From the NCBI GenBank assembly GCA_015501075.1, contig JADNYJ010000002.1, forward strand, positions 62,001-126,000: a stretch of DNA of 64,000 bases, written 5' to 3'. The notes under the pieces were generated by a model. The model saw only the letters and a program-made list of their open reading frames with translations, had not been told where the DNA came from and did not search any database. A program made the translations under genes and the position numbers. Numbering within the stretch: position 1 is the stretch's first letter; the number at the start of each line of letters is the position of its first letter. This stretch comes from Gymnopilus junonius (taxonomy: Eukaryota; Basidiomycota; Agaricomycetes; Agaricales; Galerinaceae). Below, piece by piece: positions 25,234-36,083 of this stretch.

Positions 25234-26329
25234 ATGAAACCCCGAGAGTATTGCTGTTGTGCCATTCCTATGGTCAATGCTGGCATATATGCCACTTTGA
25301 TAGAACAGACCGCTCTTGGTATCTTGGTAGGGACACTTTCAGTAGGCACACCATTCAGTAAGCGCCCTGCATTCTGGTCTGCCGCGACTTGACCCTTAAA
25401 CATCCTGTTCAGTTGTTGGTGCTTCGACACCTTCTTTCGCAAAGTGGATTCTGGCAATCTTGGCATATGTGGGTGCTGCAGTCCAAATTTTAGGTTTCAT
25501 TGGTGTCTCCAGGGTACGTATTGAATTTCGCTTCTGATGTGCTGCGCATTTATTCGGGGGGCGTAACAGGAGAAGCCTACGACGTATAGAAGATATGTTA
25601 CCTTCCACGGGTTGATTTCGTCTGCCGCATTTGCGGTCGCTGCTGCTTGGATAATCGTATCAGCTTCCAGGCATTCTAATGCCGAAGCTAAATGCCTTGC
25701 AACTTTCTTTGGTGCTGCAAATTCAAGTACTGGTCAAGCAGATACCCTTTGTAACATCTTTCCCTGGGTTGATGTTGGAATTATGGGCGGTCTTTGGGTT
25801 GTTCTTGCCGTCCTTCATGTAGGTAACAGATACTCTGAGTTACTGGTGTTTCGGCGACTCATTCATATTCTTCCAGGCATACTTGTTTTTCGTTCTCTCA
25901 TCCTATGGAACTTCTCAGCGCGTTGATCATGACCAATATGACAAAGTTTACGACCCTACACAGCCTCTAACAGCTGAAAATATTCCCCTTGGTGCAACAA
26001 GTGATCCTTGGGACTCTCGGCCATCCGGTGAGTATGCTCCCAACGGCGTACAAGACCGTAACTACAAACATGTGCGACAACAAAGCACCATGAGTACTTC
26101 TGAGGTGCTCGGCCAGGCTTATCAAGAGCCCAGAGATGGATTTTCGTCCTCCAACTACGAGTATTCTGCAAATCCTCCGAATTCCGTCGACAAAGGCAAC
26201 GTGGCCTATCCGTCATATGCTCGTACTCATCAAGCTATGCCAACCCCGACCGATAATTATTACAGCATTCCAAATGATTCACAGGTCGAGCGACCCGGGC
26301 AGGTTCAACCTCATCCAGGTCAGTATTGA
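25234..26329 (+). CDS. Four-helix membrane protein (MARVEL/tetraspan-like), uncharacterised
   Basis: Predicted integral membrane protein with four hydrophobic segments: about residues 8-35 (AIPMVNAGIYATLIEQTALG), the second exon (WILAILAYVGAAVQILGFIG), SAAFAVAAAWIIVSA and VGIMGGLWVVLAVLHAYLFFV. A Cys-Cys-Cys motif follows the start MKPREY. The extramembrane loop between helices 3 and 4 has two cysteines, and the tail of about 140 residues is hydrophilic, Tyr/Ser/Pro/Asn-rich and probably cytosolic. Four exons are read, with introns at 25359-25408, 25500-25569 and 25819-25877 (approximate ends). I associate it with mushroom genomes but know no function. Alternative: another four-helix family of similar topology. 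Confidence 0.82.
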
Positions 26330-27120
26330 GTCTGCCCAGAGCTGATATTGGAGCCGGTGTACTCTGCCTCTTCCTTAATTATCATGCTGACCTACACAGC
26401 AGCAGAGGGTTCCTTCGGACGCAAGACTCCGCGACTTGGCAGCGCATGATCTTGAATGATGTATGATATCTCTTCACTTCGGATTCACGGACTTTATTTA
26501 TGACCATTTGAAGCCCTCGGACAATTTGTACATTAGTTAGTTTGATAATAAAGCTGTTACAAGACTGCGAGGCGAGACCATGTGATGGGGCAGATTAGAT
26601 GAAGAGTTTCGGGCCGGTCCTGAAATTTGTCAAGATTCTCTGTCTACTGTCATTCTCAGCCTTCCTGTAGAAATCTGTCCTGCCTCGTTGTACCTGCATG
26701 GACACCTTTCTTGACATAGTCCGCGTTGTGCCAGTTCTCTGCCGCGATCTCGCCTTTGGTCCCTGTGACACGGATGATCTTCTCACTCCGGTCAAGACAA
26801 TAAGCTGAACGTGGAAATCCCAACTCGTATCTCGATTCTTTTCCCTTTTTGTATCGAACAGCACTATTGTCGGTGTCTAATCAATTTTTGGAACGTACAT
26901 TATTGTATCCTATCCAATATCAATTGTATAGGAAATTGCCCACATCCTACATATCTCGGGATCGGGCATCTAGAGTTGGGCTTAAATACGCAAAACACAG
27001 AGCATAAACTGGTTCTTCCTCTCTAATTACTCACTCGGCTGATTTGTATTTTTATTCCTTCTCCCTTACTTCACAGCCGCGTCCGGAACGCCTCTCTTAT
27101 TTTCCTTCTTGAAAACCACC
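26330..27120. other. Gap with no recognised gene (791 bp)
   Basis: This is the 3' flank of the membrane protein followed by the promoter of the small gene at 27121. A minus-strand open frame (26595-26864) has no family support. C/T-rich sequence with few purines (27040-27110) lies directly before the downstream ATG, as is common for fungal 5' leaders. Confidence 0.35.
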
Positions 27121-27537
27121 ATGCCAGCCCTGGAAAGCTATGATATACTCCTAGACCTCACGAACGATATGCACGACTCCGTTTCCATTCAGCCCCTCCG
27201 AGACTACGGTAGCCAAACTAGCCGCGTGGTTTTGCTGCTCCCCGCAGAGAGCCTCACGCTCATTCTTGAGTCTGGGTCCTCATATCAATACGCGGTCAAA
27301 TTTCGCACCAAGGTCGCCAATGTGACGTGAGTCCGTCCGCACAACACCCACAAATCATTTTATTGACAATATGCCAGTGCGAGATCATGGAGAGACATAA
27401 ATTGCTCTGTATCTCAACTTTTCAGGTGTACACCGTCGGCGGATTCGTTGGCATCCAGCGTTTCTTCCGCATCGAATGGCGTGAGCGTTGATCGCCTCTG
27501 GAGGGATTATAGATATAGTATGTGGAACGAGACATGA
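27121..27537 (+). CDS. Small uncharacterised protein (121 residues)
   Basis: No family was recognised. Two exons, 27121-27326 and 27378-27537, with a 51-nt GTGAGT..CCAG intron, sum to 366 nt. The first exon encodes a hydrophobic, beta-rich segment (RVVLLLPAESLTLIL). The second encodes ARSWRDINCSVSQLF, a Ser/Ala-rich linker and the end SVDRLWRDYRYSMWNET. A pyrimidine-rich leader ending ACCACC precedes the ATG, a good fungal start context. Using the later acceptor at 27425 instead drops 48 nt in the same frame, so both isoforms are possible. Confidence 0.6.
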
Positions 27538-28031
27538 GTTTTGATGGTTAGTTAGTTTCGCCCGATCCGTGAAGCATATCTAAACCTATCCTAGCTTTGT
27601 AATTCACGGACAGGGATATTCATGGCGAGCGAATACCTTATTGTACGATATTCTTAATTATTTGGAGAGCAAGAGTACAAATTCTGGGCATATTTCTCTC
27701 TTGATGAGATCCTTGGCCATTGCAATAATCTGAGAGTTCTTCAAACGAGCTGATCGTGTGCATTGTAACAATCCCTTTAACTTCAGCGAGGCAAGAAACG
27801 GCCTCTAATATCTTAGAGCTTGAATGAGGTAGATTTTGTCGCAGCGCACCTTTAAAGAAATGAAGAGCGCCCGACTTGGTGCCTATATATTTTTGCGTGT
27901 GTTACATCCAAAGTTCCCGCATTTTTTATTGAGCAGCACGACAGAGAAAGATTATCATTGGGAGAAGAACACGCTATTAGTTATAAACATATATGTCACC
28001 TCTACAAATTCGAAGGGGAAGATTTAGTAAG
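27538..28031. other. Convergent 3' region, no gene seen
   Basis: This 494-bp gap lies between the stops of the small gene and bL17m. It is AT-rich. The open frame 27836-28027 has no support. Confidence 0.35.
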
Positions 28032-29027
28032 TTAAGGATATTTAAAGCCTTCTGTGAGCGCGTTCTCCATGTTGTATACGTATCTCCGCTTGGTCGGAGG
28101 AGGCGCGCCACGTCCGAATGCACCCTGTGCAACGACAAGTGCAGGCCGCTCTTCGCCTAATCGCTTGTGACCAGCAGGACGACGAGAAGGACGGGTGTAA
28201 CGGTCTTGTTCTTTCAAATCCTCATGAACAGATTTGAAAGCCATGGGAGCGGCCAATAGTTCATCCTATAGATTTGCCAATAAAAAAGGGCGATGGTTTA
28301 GGTGAATTCATAGCACATACAGCATAATCAGCGGCCTTGTGGCTAAGTTCAGTAAGAGCCTCTTCCCCGCGGTAACGTAAAACCTTTTGTACGTTCCACC
28401 GCGTCTTTGATCGCAGAATGCCCTTTTCGTCCACATCCATGCTCCTTTCGGACTGCAGAACTTGAAGAGCGCCGCTACCACCTTCATTTAGGATGTTTTC
28501 GAAACTGTCTTTTCGCAAGTTATTTTTCACTATTTCTCGACCAACTGCCCTTGAAGTCATTTCCCATCGAAGGTCTCTCGGATTGTCAACGAGTTCAAGG
28601 ATGGCGTGTGGTGCATTATCGCCCTTACGATTCCCAAATTTATGTATACGCGTATAACCACCTGGGCGATCTGCATATCTTTGGGCAAAAGTTGAAAAGA
28701 GTTTTGGCAAGACTGTCGGCTTCAACAGGAATGCAGAGGCGCGTTCACGGGCACCATTATCGCCCTTCTTGCCCATGGTAATGATCTAAGGCCCGGTAAG
28801 AAGAGAACAAGAAGATTGGAGGCGGAGTAACCTTCTCCGCCAGCCTGGCGGTATCTCGGGCTTTCGGTAGGGTGGTCTTAATTTGTTCATGTTCGAATAG
28901 CGAGGTGACAAGGTTTCTGCAAACTTATCAGAGCACATCAGTATTGATTATGGATGACAGACCTCAACATCAGCATTCGGTGAGATGAAGTTCTTGAAAA
29001 CTTGCGGAACGAGATTCCATGCTTCAT
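28032..29027 (-). CDS. mrpl8: Mitochondrial large-subunit ribosomal protein bL17m
   Basis: Component of the mitochondrial 54S subunit. The start MKHGISFRKFSRTSSHRMLM continues over an intron to LRNLVTSLFEHEQIKTTLPK and ARDTARLAEKIITMGKKGDN, the diagnostic L17 block. RPGGYTRIHKFGNRKGDNAP follows. Fungal-specific extensions (ERSMDVDEKGILRSKTRWNV and an Arg/Pro-rich tail) make it longer than the bacterial protein. Four exons are read. An internal Met at 28776 starts a long open frame but would lose the conserved N terminus. No separate presequence is seen, as in many bL17m proteins. Confidence 0.93.
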
Positions 29028-29272
29028 GATGCTCAGCTGTCCTCGGAGGTGAAGTAGTCGCTTGACGCTTGATGCAAATTCAATGTCCAAAAATGATTGT
29101 TTACGTCATCAATACTCAGCCACTCACGCGACTGTCTTAAATGAGGTTACAGTGGCACTTGCCGTTCGAGATATATCAGCTAAAAGATCGCTCGAAGATT
29201 GCCCTATGCAACGTTTACACAACAAAAACCAGCTGTGCCCTAACTTAAACGAACCCCCAAATCATAACTATT

Positions 29273-30559
29273 TTATGCTGCAAACCTGAAGCGTTCTAAA
29301 CCTCTGAACAGCCCAGACAAATCAGCCAAGAAAATATGGCCAGAGTCGGGGTAGTTTCCTTGTCGACTCTCATCCCCGCCGTTGGCACTGCAGTGGGCCG
29401 TAGTAATATACATCTGGTCGTTGTTTGGTCCTTCGAAGAGCCACTTTAGTAAAGAGTCAATCGCCTGGCTTTAAAACACACCTCCAAAACAGCAGGAGGT
29501 AACGTTCAAGGCAGTGGGAATATGGATCTGGAAATCCACGTTGCCGGATCTATCAAAGCGTACGACTCGAGAACCTCCCCATCTCCATTTTGTCAGCACT
29601 AAACCAGGTCATAAACGACTTGAGGTACCTGGCACTCCAAATCCCGCCCTCCTCGTCGATGCACAAGCCATCGCAGTAGGTTTTTTCCGCAAAGCCCCTT
29701 TCAATGGCATCGACGAAAACTTGCCTATTGCCTAAATTTCCATCTCCGTAGTCGTAGGCATAGATTTTATTTACTAAAGAATCAGTGAAATAACTGAACC
29801 GATAATTAGTCATTTGATTTGACTGCAAGGCAAGTAATCCTTACAAAATCTTTTCGTCGGGACTCCAGCCTAAGCCGTTAGAGTCCTAGAACAGAAGGAA
29901 CATCAGATAAGCATGCCACAATAAGATGGGAGCCAACATACCGTAAAAGGACCTTCATCGACAATGTCGCACGCGTGTTTTATGGGGTCGTACCTGTAAA
30001 GTTTGCCTGGAAGATCCTTCTCTGGGTTGCAAATGGTGCCAGCAAAGAAGCGACCTTGACTATCGCAAGCACCATCATTGAAGCGCGTAAAAGGCATCTC
30101 CTGGGGTGTGAGAGGCTTGCAGAGGTAAGTGATCGTTGAATTCCCTTCTAACAGAGCAAATCCTTCAGCCGTGGTGCAGCCCAACTAAAGTAACATAAGA
30201 CAAAGACCAGGCATAAAGATTTATATCACTGACCCCGACACCATTACGTCGCAAGGCCAAGCAAGATATTGGCACTGTAAATTCTTCCACGGATAATTCA
30301 AAGCTTCGAGTATTCAAATGAAAAACCTAGATTTGAAGGATGATGAAAGGAGATTAGCCAAATGGGTAAAAGAGACATGGTCACCTTTTTTTCAGATATA
30401 TCGACAAAATGAAGAAGGGATGTCGTTGGATCATATAGCGGACCTACCGTCCATGAACTCAAAGGAGATGTTTGGCAACTTAAAGGACATACCCTCTCCA
30501 AGAATGCAACCGGCTTTAAACCAGGGGTCTTTGATGATGACGGTTCGTTCTTCTGCCAT
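29273..30559 (-). CDS. SMP-30/gluconolactonase-family protein
   Basis: Six-bladed beta-propeller, metal-dependent lactonase-type enzyme; the substrate cannot be told from sequence. Exons join to MAEERTVIIKDPWFKAG, GCILGEGPLYDP (metal-binding Glu), HFVDISEKKVFHLNTRSFE, FTRFNDGACDSQGRFFAG (metal Asn), DSNGLGWSPDEK, YFTDSLVNKIYAYDY, YCDGLCIDEEGGIW (metal Asp) and the end LSGLFRGLERFRFAA. Spacing fits SMP-30 with no missing metal ligand. The ATG at 30559 opens the family N terminus; longer upstream frames are unlikely. No signal peptide is present, suggesting a cytosolic enzyme. Confidence 0.9.
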
Positions 30560-30985
30560 AGCTCTTCCTGTGCTCAAGTAGGGATTAAGTTCATGCATGA
30601 TTTCAAAACCATTCTTATATGTCCTGAGAGAAGACTTCTGACTGAAATCCCAATGCGTGCCAGGGGTTCCAAAAGCGGAAACCAGAAGCGAGTTGAGGCG
30701 AACCCATCGACTCATGCGACCAGGTTAAAGCAGATGTTTTGACGGGATTCGGCCCCCAGCTTCCATCTTTGAAAATGGCAGGAAGGGACACAGCTCTGCT
30801 GATCTTAACGGGACACATCAAACGTCTATGGAGTCAAGAGATTTCCAGAATAGCTATTTGAGAAAATCAGGATTGGTGGAAGCAACGTAAAATACGGATT
30901 ATTCCGAGCCGCCGCATTATTTTTCTCCGACGTTCTAGTGCGCTGCGAAGGCAATGGCATATGGTCAACCGAAAAGAGGGATATG
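30560..30985. other. SMP-30 upstream region
   Basis: This 426-bp gap lies between two minus-strand genes and holds the SMP-30 promoter and the acyl carrier protein 3' flank. No gene was recognised. Confidence 0.35.
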
Positions 30986-31519
30986 CTAATGAAAGAGGGA
31001 CGGACCTTCTGGGGTTTTAGCGATGTAGTCAATGGCTGTAGAAAGGGTTAATGTGTATTTCCGCCGTGCAACGTGTAAGAAACACACCTTGCTGGACAGT
31101 CTGAATTTCATCTGCTTCGGCATCAGGAATCTCAATGGAGAATTCCTACAAAACATAGAGGATTTATATACTGCAAGTGCACTATAGACAAGACATTACC
31201 TCTTCCACAGCCATCATGACCTCGACAGCGTCCAAGCTGTCAAGACCAAGGTCCTTACTAAATGAAGCATTGAGACTGAGCTAAAGACGCGTTGCATTGG
31301 TTTGGCGTCCTATAGAGTACCGTGGAGGCGTACCTTGGCCGGGTCGACCTTCTCGTAGCCTTTGAGAGTCTCCAAGATTCGAGAGGTAATGACGTCTTTA
31401 GAGAGCGCGCCACCTTCGGAATACATGGCACGGGGCACCCATCTTCTGTGCAGGTACTGTGTGCTACGGGCAACGCGCGAAAGGGCAGCAGCACTCGGAA
31501 GCAGACGGGACAGAGACAT
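30986..31519 (-). CDS. acp1: Mitochondrial acyl carrier protein (NDUFAB1/ACP1)
   Basis: Small acidic carrier that holds acyl chains on a 4'-phosphopantetheine arm for mitochondrial fatty acid and lipoate synthesis; it is also a complex I subunit and an LYR-protein partner. A basic presequence (MSLSRLLPSAAALSRVARST) precedes the ACP fold. ILETLKGYEKVDPAK is helix 1, and SKDLGLDSLDAVEVMMAVEE contains the modified serine. EFSIEIPDAEADEIQTVQQ and the C terminus AIDYIAKTPEGPSLFH complete it. Exons are short, with introns of about 50-70 nt. It shares a 513-bp divergent region with ribosomal protein L16. Confidence 0.94.
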
Positions 31520-32032
31520 TGTAACTTGGTTGTTGGAATACGGCCTTCAAAAGAGAAACGCGCTGGGAATGAACGTGACCAATTATTTAATATTTTACGT
31601 AATAGTGCTAATACTCAAAGCGGATCTAATAAGCAGCTGAGTCTGAACTGAGGAAGAAATACCAACAGAATATTGCACAACCTCATACAAAAGAGGTTTG
31701 AAAGGGAGTAGCGCCAAAGGGAGTCTTTAACTTGCAATGAAAATGACCAGAGAGGTAAATTGGGCTAACGGAGCGCAGAAATGAATGGGAAAGAGAGAAT
31801 CGGGAGATGCCGAGAAGAACTATGCAGTACGCAGATAAGGTTTGAAGACGGTAAAGCCACATTGGTTGCTCTAAGTCGCCGTAAACGCTCAACTCCTCAA
31901 GGTGAGAGTCGCCTAGCCGCCTGATACTTTCTTTGCTAAATTATACCCCTCTCTCGTCCCTATAGGTCCGTTCTTGCCCTCCGAACAGCGCTGTGCAAAA
32001 GTTGACTCGTCTCCCAACCGTAGATTCCGACA
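31520..32032. promoter_or_regulatory. Divergent region, ACP and ribosomal protein L16
   Basis: This 513-bp region has two divergent promoters. The L16 side ends in a pyrimidine-rich leader before ATG 32033. Minus-strand open frame 31683-31892 has no support. Confidence 0.4.
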
Positions 32033-32816
32033 ATGGCCACCTTCTCGTCGACGCCCATCGTCATTGATGGCAAGGGTCACCTCCTTGGTCGATTGGCCTC
32101 GATAATTTCGAAGCAGATCCTTTCCGGCCAGAAAATTGTGGTGGTCAGATGCGAGGAAATCAACATTTCCGGCAGCTTCTTCCGGAACAAGGTGTGTATC
32201 ATATGCTATATCTTGCAGGTTGCAATAATATTGAAATGTCTGCCTGTACAGCTCCGCTACCACAACTTCCTCCACAAGCGCCACATTGTCAACCCCAAAA
32301 AGTCTGGCCCCTTCCACCACCGTGCCCCTTCTAAGATTCTCTATCGAGCTATCCGGGGTATGACCCCACACAAGAGCGCCCGCGGCGCTGCTGCTCTTGA
32401 AAGACTCAAGCTCTTCGAAGGTGTCCCCCCTCCATACGACAAGAAGAAGCGAATGGTCGTTCCTGAGGCTCTGCGGGTGTTGAGGTTGAAGCCAGGTCGC
32501 AAGTACTGCACCGTCAAGGTATCTTGAACGTGCTTTTTCGCGTGTCAATTGATATTGAGGCATTACCTAGCGTCTCTCACACGAGGTCGGCTGGGGTTAC
32601 AAGGATGTTGTGGACCGCCTTGAGGAGAAGAGGAAGATTAAGGCCCAGGCATTCCACGAACGCAAGGTACGTGATTTTTTGGGCTTTTGCGTGTGTCCAG
32701 ACTTGATGCTTACCCCGCGAATCAGTTGGCTGCCATCAAGTTGCGTCAAAAGGCTGTTGCGGAGGTTGCACCACAGTTCCCCCAGCTTGCAGCGCTGGGA
32801 TTCTAGAGTAGTTTTT
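32033..32816 (+). CDS. rpl16: 60S ribosomal protein L16 (uL13)
   Basis: Structural protein of the cytosolic large ribosomal subunit. [20 protein letters not shown] and [19 protein letters not shown] open the protein. Over the first intron follow [40 protein letters not shown] and [20 protein letters not shown]. Two further introns lead to [20 protein letters not shown] and the end [12 protein letters not shown]. The full eukaryotic length of about 200 residues is preserved. Confidence 0.97.
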
Positions 32817-33097
32817 TTTTGCTAATTCGAGACGCTTCTGCATTATGCAACCATATGTACTACACTAGGCTGCTGGGCCCATTGACGATATGACATATAC
32901 GCACTGCCATGCTGAATGAATGGAAATAAATTATGAGTCAAGGCTGACTGGGCGCGCCCGAGGTGATGATGTTCGGCCAACTCCGAGAGAAAAAGAGTTT
33001 TCGCCGCGATAAATTAATTAGGTTTTACTCTTTTACTCTTACCTGCCATCCTCGCATTTCTTTTCCTCCTCCTCCTCCCTCCAATTCCCTCTCTGCC

Positions 33098-34220
33098 ATG
33101 CCTTCCGACTCCTCCAGACACGAAAATGGTCTTTCTCTTCTTTTCCTCCCTTTTTCCCCTTGCTCACCTCTTTTTTCTAGCCTCTCCAACCCAGTCTCGA
33201 TCTCCTTCTCCTTCTCCTCACGACACTCTGACTTTACGTGCCCTCGTTAGCACAAAGGACGCCGGCGTCATCATAGGCAAGGCTGGAAAAAATGTGGCCG
33301 ATCTGCGAGAACAGACTGGGGTCAAGGCTGGTGTCAGCAAGGTCATCCCAGGTGTCCATGAACGTGTTCTCACAGTAACAGGCTCCGTTGAAGCTGTCTC
33401 TAAAGTTCGTCAAAGTCGTCCATTCCATCTTGTGCTCTTCCTAATCTCTGTTTAGGCATACAACCACATCATTTCGCAACTTGTCGCTTCAGCTCCCTCC
33501 TCTCCCATCTCAACTTCGTCCCCTCCCCTTCACACCTCTATCCGACTCTTGATCTCGCATAACTTGATGGGTACCATCATTGGTCGCAGTGGTCTCAAAA
33601 TAAAAGCTATTCAAGATGGCTCTGGTGCCCGCATGGTGGCCTCCAAGGAGATGTTGCCTCAGTCTACCGAGCGTATTGTTGAGGTGCAGGGGTCTCCCGA
33701 GGCCATCGGCAGGGCCGTTGAGGAGATCGGCAAATGCTTGTTGGAAGACTGGGAACGAGGCCAGGGTACCGTTCTTTTCCATCCGGGACCGAATGATGAA
33801 CGTGTGGGCAATCGCCGTGCCCACAGCTATTCTTCATCCTATACCGGATCTCGTCGAGGTAACGGCGATGCCAACACCCGAGGCCGCTCACCCCCTCCTG
33901 GATCTCCCAACGCCCATTCACCTGTCTCGACTCCGCCTGCAGCCAACCTGCGTACCCAAAATATTTCCATTCCTTCCGACATGGTTGGCTGCATCATCGG
34001 GAGGAGCGGTACCAAAATCACCGAGATACGTCGTCTCTCTGGATCCAAAATCTCCATCGCCAAAGCTCCGCATGACGAGACTGGTGAAAGGATGTTCACC
34101 ATTGTAGGCACCCCCGAGGCTAACGAAAAGGCTCTATTTTTGCTCTACAACCAGTTGGAGAGCGAGAAAGAAAGAAGAGTGGGCAGGGAAGCCCAACAGC
34201 AAGCTGACCTGCAGGATTGA
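33098..34220 (+). CDS. Triple KH-domain RNA-binding protein (PCBP/Rnc1/Hek2 type)
   Basis: RNA-binding protein of the poly(rC)-binding family, usually acting in mRNA stability, localisation or translation. A short Ser-rich N terminus is spliced over a GTCTTT..TCTAG intron. Three KH domains follow: VIIGKAGKNVADLREQTG (GKAG loop), TIIGRSGLKIKAIQDGSG (GRSG) and CIIGRSGTKITEIRRLSG (GRSG). A Ser/Arg/Pro-rich linker with RRGNGDANTRGRSPPPGSP lies between KH2 and KH3. The second intron has the donor GTTCGT. The protein ends in a Glu/Arg/Gln-rich helix (stop at 34218-34220). Confidence 0.92.
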
Positions 34221-34760
34221 TATCCCCAAAGCTTGTCAAGAGACCCAAAGCCTCCCACTCTCTAGATGAGACTGTGGTGAGACGAACTCAGTGGGATTGG
34301 GTATGCTCGAAAGCACTGCCCATCGGCGCTTTGGTTTCTCCCTCCCCACTCTCCAATCTTCTTGACCGCTCTTTGCACCGCTTTCTTCACCCGTCGTCTG
34401 CCCTCCTAGCACCTTACAACCGTCCTTTTCTTGGTCCGAATTCTACCTACCTAACCACCGAACTTTCATGTACTCCTCATTTCGATTCGCATTTCCTCGC
34501 CTTACTGTTCCTTGTCCTGACTACGTACTCCCTTCTTCATTTACGATACTGCTGTCGTCGTGCACTCTCGTTGCGTATCGTAAATTAGTCGTCCAAAATG
34601 CTATGCAAAGTCCCCCTTTCCTCTTTAGAGAACATTTACCGTAGATCTTGTTTCTATTGTGTAAGTAAACTAAATATGTTGTACGCGTTTTCGAGAGATA
34701 TCATGTGACGGTTTCGGAAACGCTATGTATTGAATTTCAATTTGAATTTTATTCTTAGCG
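34221..34760. other. Gap between KH and NUFIP1-like genes
   Basis: The first 350 bp are pyrimidine-rich and probably the 3' untranslated part of the KH gene. The last 100 bp (AT-rich, TTTGAATTTTATTC at 34741-34754) hold the next promoter. No gene was recognised. Confidence 0.35.
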
Positions 34761-36001
34761 ATGCATTCTCCTCATCCTACACAATCGTCAAGCAACCTAT
34801 ATGAGAATGTTCAACATAACTTTGCCTATCCCGCCTATTACAACTCCCATTATGTCCAGGCTTACGCGCAGCAAAACGTGAGAACTGACTTGAATAGCAG
34901 CACTGGCCAGGGCACACCTACAAACTATGCTATCCAAGGAAGTTGTGGTAGTAGAGAAGTTAGTTCTAGCCACCGACCCTTTTGGTACCAGCCAGGGAAT
35001 AGTCGTTGCTCACATCCGGGGTGCGCCTTCACTGGATCTTCAAAACAATCGAAGTTCATATGATGGACCGTCACCTAATTTACCCCCCTGGTTGGGAAAA
35101 ACGGAAGAACAAGCCTGAATGGGATGCTGATCCTAGTTTGAAAGGGTGCGCATATATCCAACTTTTCTCTGCGTTTTCAATGTTCATGATGATCTTCACC
35201 TGCTGTAGGAAACCCATTCCCATCCAGGGTACAAACATCATTCTGGACACGCCTGAGATTCTAGACGCCTGGATAAAAGAGCGAAAGAGTCGGTTCCCAA
35301 CCGGTGCTCGGGTTGCAGATAAGAAACGTAAAATCGAGGAAGCAGTAGCTCGCGGTCAACTAGATCTATCCGACTCCAGGTGGCCGAATAAACGTCGAAA
35401 TATCGGTGTCTCTTTCTCATCTAGCATTGAGCAAGGAAGGACGCCAAGGCACAATAATATTCATGAACCGCGTCACCCAGGTCTGCGCAATAGAGGCAAA
35501 GCTGCAGTTAACTTGAGCCTCCCTCAAAGGCCAGAGGTTAAAATATCTCAGAAAACAAGACGACATGAATCGCCTGCTTCTGTTTCTTCTGACTCCCAGT
35601 CTGATTCCGACCATGACAATGAAGAGCCTGAGGTGATATCTTCAAAACTTCTACCTGCCGATCGCATGCCTCCGGATAATGAAACAGTGCATATCCCGAA
35701 AGTTGCATTCACCGACACCTCTGTTATTAAGAAGGTTCCTTTGCAACCTAGAATGCCACCAAAAAACCCATTCGCTTCCCGGCCGACGCTGCTGCGTAAT
35801 GTGAGCTTTTCTCAGTCCCCCTTTCTCAGCGTACACTAACTTAGCTACTGATAGCTGCTTCTTCCGGAAATACGTGTGACGATTTCAAATCTCTCTCAAG
35901 CCATTCGATTTCTAGTGGATAACGATTTCCTCCGTGAAGTGGAACTGAAGCCTGGACAAGCATCTGAGGCGCACAAAATAGAAGTCATGAAGCCCGAATG
36001 A
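34761..36001 (+). CDS. NUFIP1-domain snoRNP assembly factor, frameshifted in its zinc finger
   Basis: NUFIP1/Rsa1-type proteins help assemble box C/D snoRNPs with the R2TP machinery. Exon 1 encodes a Tyr/Asn/Gln-rich leader, then FWYQPGNSRCSHPGCAFTGS, the first half of a C2H2 finger. The second half (EVHMMDRHLIYPPGWEKRKN) lies in the -1 frame; one base seems missing near 35046-35050. Downstream the frame is open: PIPIQGTNIILDTPEILDAW, the NUFIP1 core, then ERKSRFPTGARVADKKRKIE. The last exon after an intron (35801-35853, approximate) ends VMKPE at 36001. The upstream intron is GTGCGC..CTGTAG. Either an assembly indel or a real lesion; everything else looks functional. Confidence 0.85.
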
Positions 36002-36083
36002 AGTACGCAAAGCGAATATATTGATATTACGTGAATTATTGTCTAGATTTACACCTTTATTAATTTATCCGCAATTGATGGGT

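Noticed and set aside
24966..25466. N-terminal extension of the NPC2-like protein
   Set aside because: It places a signal peptide at residue 120 and runs through the divergent neighbour.
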